From GWB1-38-13 sp964608405 (GTDB lineage: Bacteria > Patescibacteriota > Microgenomatia > UBA8517), in NCBI GenBank assembly GCA_964608405.1, contig CAZSNC010000019.1, positions 1 through 13,861 on the forward strand: a DNA stretch of 13,861 bases, given 5' to 3'. Numbering within the stretch: the stretch's first letter is position 1; each line of letters begins with the position of its first letter. The notes under the pieces were generated by a model. It had not been told where the DNA came from. It saw nothing but the letters and a program-made list of their open reading frames with translations, and did no database searches. The position numbers and the translations under genes are program-made. Shown here piece by piece: positions 11,923 through 13,861 of this stretch.

Positions 11923-12896
11923 TAATCCGTAAATATTTGAACAAAAATTTTTCCGTAAACGCCGTTGTCTATTACCCCAATTGCAAGGTGGGTATATATG
12001 GGGTTTAAGATATTGCTTCTGTGGCCTTCCGAATTCATAAGACCGTTATGCGCAACCAATAGAGTGGGTGCAAGAGCTAAATTTTCACCCACACTGTTAA
12101 ATTTTATTCCTGATTTCTCAAGCCTTACTGAAACATCCTCCCCTTCGGGAGAAAAGTGAGAGAAATATCCCCTTTCCCACATATCTTTAGCATAATCCCT
12201 GGCAACTAATATCGCCCCGTCTTTTGAGATTAGTGGCTTAAGGCCTATTTTTTGCCTTTCGATATTAACAAGTTTTAACATATTCTCTTCGCTTTCGTAG
12301 TCAACGGAGAGATCTTTTTTACCAATGTTTAAAGATATGCTTTTTCCGCTTTTCGGACCCACGGTAAGAAGATTTAATCCGTCACTTATGACATCGCCGA
12401 AAATTTCCGCATATCTTTTTTCAAAAACTGCCGTTTTTCCACTAATGAAGCCGCCCATTTTCGAGGAAGAGATATCTGCTTTTATGCTTGATGGTATGGG
12501 AAATGCCAATACAAGAGGGATCAGAAACGAAAGCAGAAGTATTCCGTCAAAAAACCCGATTATAAATCGGAAATAGTTTAGAAAGGCCAGCTTTCGTAAT
12601 TTTTCGGGTATTTTTTTAACAAGAAAATAAAGCAGTGTTGCCAAAATCCACTCAACAACCGTAACCACAAGAATAAAGCCGATTGCCTTTGCAATCGAGT
12701 TTGGGAGGGAAAAATTGGCAATTAAGGTATTTGCCAAATATCCGTAAAGCCTCAATCCCAACAAAAGCGATGCCAAAAAAGACAAAAATTCAATCAGTGT
12801 TACAAAAAAATTGTGTCTGAATGAGTCCAAGACAAAGTACAAAAGAATAAATCCGATGATCAGATCAACCCAATTTCCATGAAGAAAGTTATTCAT
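11922..12896 (-). CDS. CvpA-like membrane domain fused to a CAP/SCP domain
   Basis: 324 residues. The first 135 form a CvpA/colicin V production-like module with about four membrane helices (about 9-27, 32-51, 70-93, 109-133). A linker (135-200) joins it to a C-terminal CAP (SCP/PR-1/YkwD) domain: ENMLKLVNIERQKIGLKPL (204-222), AKDMWERGYFSHFSPEG with His247, GENLA with Glu271, and SEGHRSNILNP with Glu290 and His292. These are the residues lining the CAP cavity, which in some members binds metal or lipid. The CAP domain should lie outside the membrane. The ATG at 12894-12896 overlaps the preceding stop (ATGA), so this start is chosen over the longer frame to 12965. The exact role of either family in bacteria is poorly defined. 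Confidence 0.88.
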   Translation of the reverse strand: MNNFLHGNWVDLIIGFILLYFVLDSFRHNFFVTLIEFLSFLASLLLGLRLYGYLANTLIANFSLPNSIAKAIGFILVVTVVEWILATLLYFLVKKIPEKLRKLAFLNYFRFIIGFFDGILLLSFLIPLVLAFPIPSSIKADISSSKMGGFISGKTAVFEKRYAEIFGDVISDGLNLLTVGPKSGKSISLNIGKKDLSVDYESEENMLKLVNIERQKIGLKPLISKDGAILVARDYAKDMWERGYFSHFSPEGEDVSVRLEKSGIKFNSVGENLALAPTLLVAHNGLMNSEGHRSNILNPIYTHLAIGVIDNGVYGKIFVQIFTD

Positions 12897-13234
12897 TTTT
12901 GGAGGTCTTTGCCTTTCTTTTCCTCTTCCCCTTTTTCCGATTCCTTGAGTTTTGCAAGTTTCCACATAAAGAGTTTTGCCTTGCTTTTTACCTGATATGC
13001 ATCCTTAACATAATTGCGTGCATTCTCCAGAAAGTGCCTGGGGGTATTTTTTGACAGGCGCATATATAAAGACTTATGGCCTAAGTCTCCCAATTCTTTT
13101 GCAAGCTCATACGCGTATTTTTGAAATTCCTTAGATATGTATTTATCTTCGTCTGCCTTAAATTTACCCAAAATATCCCCTATTGAAGAAAATGCCGGTT
13201 TCTTTGCACCTATTACTTTCTTGTCATCTTTCAT
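12893..13234 (-). CDS. Small charged helical protein of unknown function
   Basis: 113 residues, hydrophilic and mostly helical, with no membrane segment or cysteine. A flexible N-terminus (to about 30) is followed by YISKEFQKYAYELAKELGD (31-50), a LYMRLSKNTPRHFLENARNY stretch (55-75), and a Lys/Glu-rich tail. I recall similar small proteins beside pth in CPR genomes but no function. A nucleic-acid or ribosome-associated role would suit the charge but is not shown. The ATG is one base after the pth stop (TAAAATG) and the stop overlaps the next start by four bases, so translation is probably coupled along the operon. Confidence 0.72.
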   Translation of the reverse strand: MKDDKKVIGAKKPAFSSIGDILGKFKADEDKYISKEFQKYAYELAKELGDLGHKSLYMRLSKNTPRHFLENARNYVKDAYQVKSKAKLFMWKLAKLKESEKGEEEKKGKDLQK

Positions 13235-13235
13235 T

Positions 13236-13772
13236 TTATTTAAAAAGCCGGTCTTTTATTTCGTTTACAATTTGATTCAATATTCCATCCAAAACCTTTA
13301 ATTCCTCTTCCGAAAAAGCATCAAGCACATATTCCTGACCGGCAGTTCGGGAGATGGCATCCCTGTTGTCCACCCCGACCCTCACCCTCCAGAAATCCTT
13401 TGTAGCCAGACTCTTTTCGATTGACGCGATTCCGTAGTGCAATTTTGGGCCTATTCCTTCCTGTATTTTGTATTCTCCTAGTCTTAAATCCAGATCGTCG
13501 TGAACTACATAAATTTCTGAAGGGGGTATTTTGTAAAAAACTGAAAGAGATGATACACAACTCCCCGAGTCGTTCATGAAGGTTTGCGGTTTGACAACCA
13601 TCAAATCCCCTTCTGAGGATTTGTAAAACAGGGCTTTAAATTTATCACTTGCTTCCCATTGCGCCTCTTTGGCAAGGGCGGTAACAAATTTCTCAACAAA
13701 CACAAACCCGACATTGTGGCGTGTGTTGTTATACTTTTCCCCCGGATTACCCAATCCGACAATTAACTTCAT
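13236..13772 (-). CDS. pth: Peptidyl-tRNA hydrolase
   Basis: 178 residues, close to the usual 180-200. Conserved parts are GLGNPG with Asn9, NTRHNVGF with catalytic His19, KPQTFMNDSG with Asn67, and HDDLDL with Asp92. It frees tRNA from peptidyl-tRNA dropped by stalled ribosomes in the cytoplasm. One oddity: the segment equal to GGHNGL of E. coli Pth reads KLHYGI, so the substrate-binding Asn (Asn114 in E. coli) is replaced by Tyr113. It heads a tightly packed minus-strand operon. A TAAAAT box lies 6 bases before ATG 13770-13772, with no good -35 box and no Shine-Dalgarno. Confidence 0.95.
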   Translation of the reverse strand: MKLIVGLGNPGEKYNNTRHNVGFVFVEKFVTALAKEAQWEASDKFKALFYKSSEGDLMVVKPQTFMNDSGSCVSSLSVFYKIPPSEIYVVHDDLDLRLGEYKIQEGIGPKLHYGIASIEKSLATKDFWRVRVGVDNRDAISRTAGQEYVLDAFSEEELKVLDGILNQIVNEIKDRLFK

Positions 13773-13778
13773 ATAAGT

Positions 13779-13784
13779 ATTTTA
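13779..13784 (-). promoter_or_regulatory. -10 box for a leaderless pth operon mRNA
   Basis: TAAAAT on the minus strand, exactly 6 bases before the pth ATG. The -35 region is poor (TGTCAA at 17 bases), so confidence rests on the repeated spacing. Confidence 0.45.
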
Positions 13785-13801
13785 ACATTATTGACGTGTG
13801 C

Positions 13802-13831
13802 TTGACATTTGCTTTATTGAATACCTATAAT
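13802..13831 (+). promoter_or_regulatory. Strong rightward promoter at the window edge
   Basis: TTGACA (13802-13807), an 18-base spacer and TATAAT (13826-13831), both perfect matches to the vegetative consensus. It diverges from pth and should start transcription near 13838, feeding a gene beyond the right edge. Confidence 0.75.
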
Positions 13832-13861
13832 ATGCCACTTATCTATGGAAACACCGCGGGT
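13832..13861 (+). CDS. Possible start of a gene running off the right edge
   Basis: ATG 13832 directly follows the TATAAT box and reads MPLIYGNTAG to the edge, which looks protein-like. However, the promoter just before it would start transcription near 13838, after this ATG. The alternative, ATG 13845 in another frame, reads METPR and would be included in that mRNA. Ten codons are too few to name a product or settle the start. Confidence 0.3.
   Translation, partial: MPLIYGNTAG

Noticed and set aside
1..13861. CRISPR arrays, insertion sequences, rRNA genes and diversity-generating retroelements
   Set aside because: No regularly spaced repeats, transposase, reverse transcriptase or rRNA sequence was seen on either strand.

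Overview
This window looks like part of a chromosome from a Candidate Phyla Radiation (Patescibacteria) bacterium, possibly of the Microgenomates kind. That placement is an inference from family resemblance remembered without a search. It rests on small, tightly packed genes, many short proteins of unknown function, a CvpA-CAP fusion, several membrane-anchored DsbA-like proteins, and promoters set directly against start codons. TGA works as a stop here (the PilB-like gene, trxA and the 113-residue gene all end in TGA), so the recoded UGA of Gracilibacteria and SR1 does not apply.

Layout. Positions 1-313 hold the end of a PilB/GspE-type ATPase gene. An RRM RNA-binding protein (minus) and a SpoU/TrmH methyltransferase (plus) diverge from 722-937. 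From 4153 down to 1485, minus strand, lies a thiol-redox group: trxA, a disordered Pro/Val-rich protein, trxB and an anchored CPYC thioredoxin-fold protein. Rightward from 4220 come a protein with a glutamine-synthetase/GCS-like residue pattern, a membrane protein with an exported CPVC motif, and a helical protein of unknown function. Two small anchored minus-strand proteins follow (6431-7104).

Positions 7170-9591 look like accessory DNA. A tRNA-Ser(UGA) gene is abutted without spacer by an XRE-type regulator lacking a normal start codon. Next come a possible TrmB-like sensor protein, a 314-base non-coding stretch with G-rich competing hairpins, and a tandem pair of paralogous two-helix membrane proteins with their own promoter and a palindrome. 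A histidine phosphatase, a second anchored DsbA-like protein (CPAC), a membrane protein, and the compact operon pth - unknown - CvpA/CAP - MGMT (all minus) complete the window. A strong rightward promoter at 13802-13831 serves a gene running off the end.

Two themes tie the region together. First, redox: thioredoxin, its reductase, two exported thioredoxin-fold proteins and a CPVC membrane protein could together handle disulfides outside the membrane. Second, initiation: several genes have a -10 box 6-8 bases before the ATG, predicting leaderless mRNAs, while a few others carry strong Shine-Dalgarno sequences. These promoter positions were used to correct starts, notably for the methyltransferase (938), the CPAC DsbA-like protein (10932) and the helical protein (5887).
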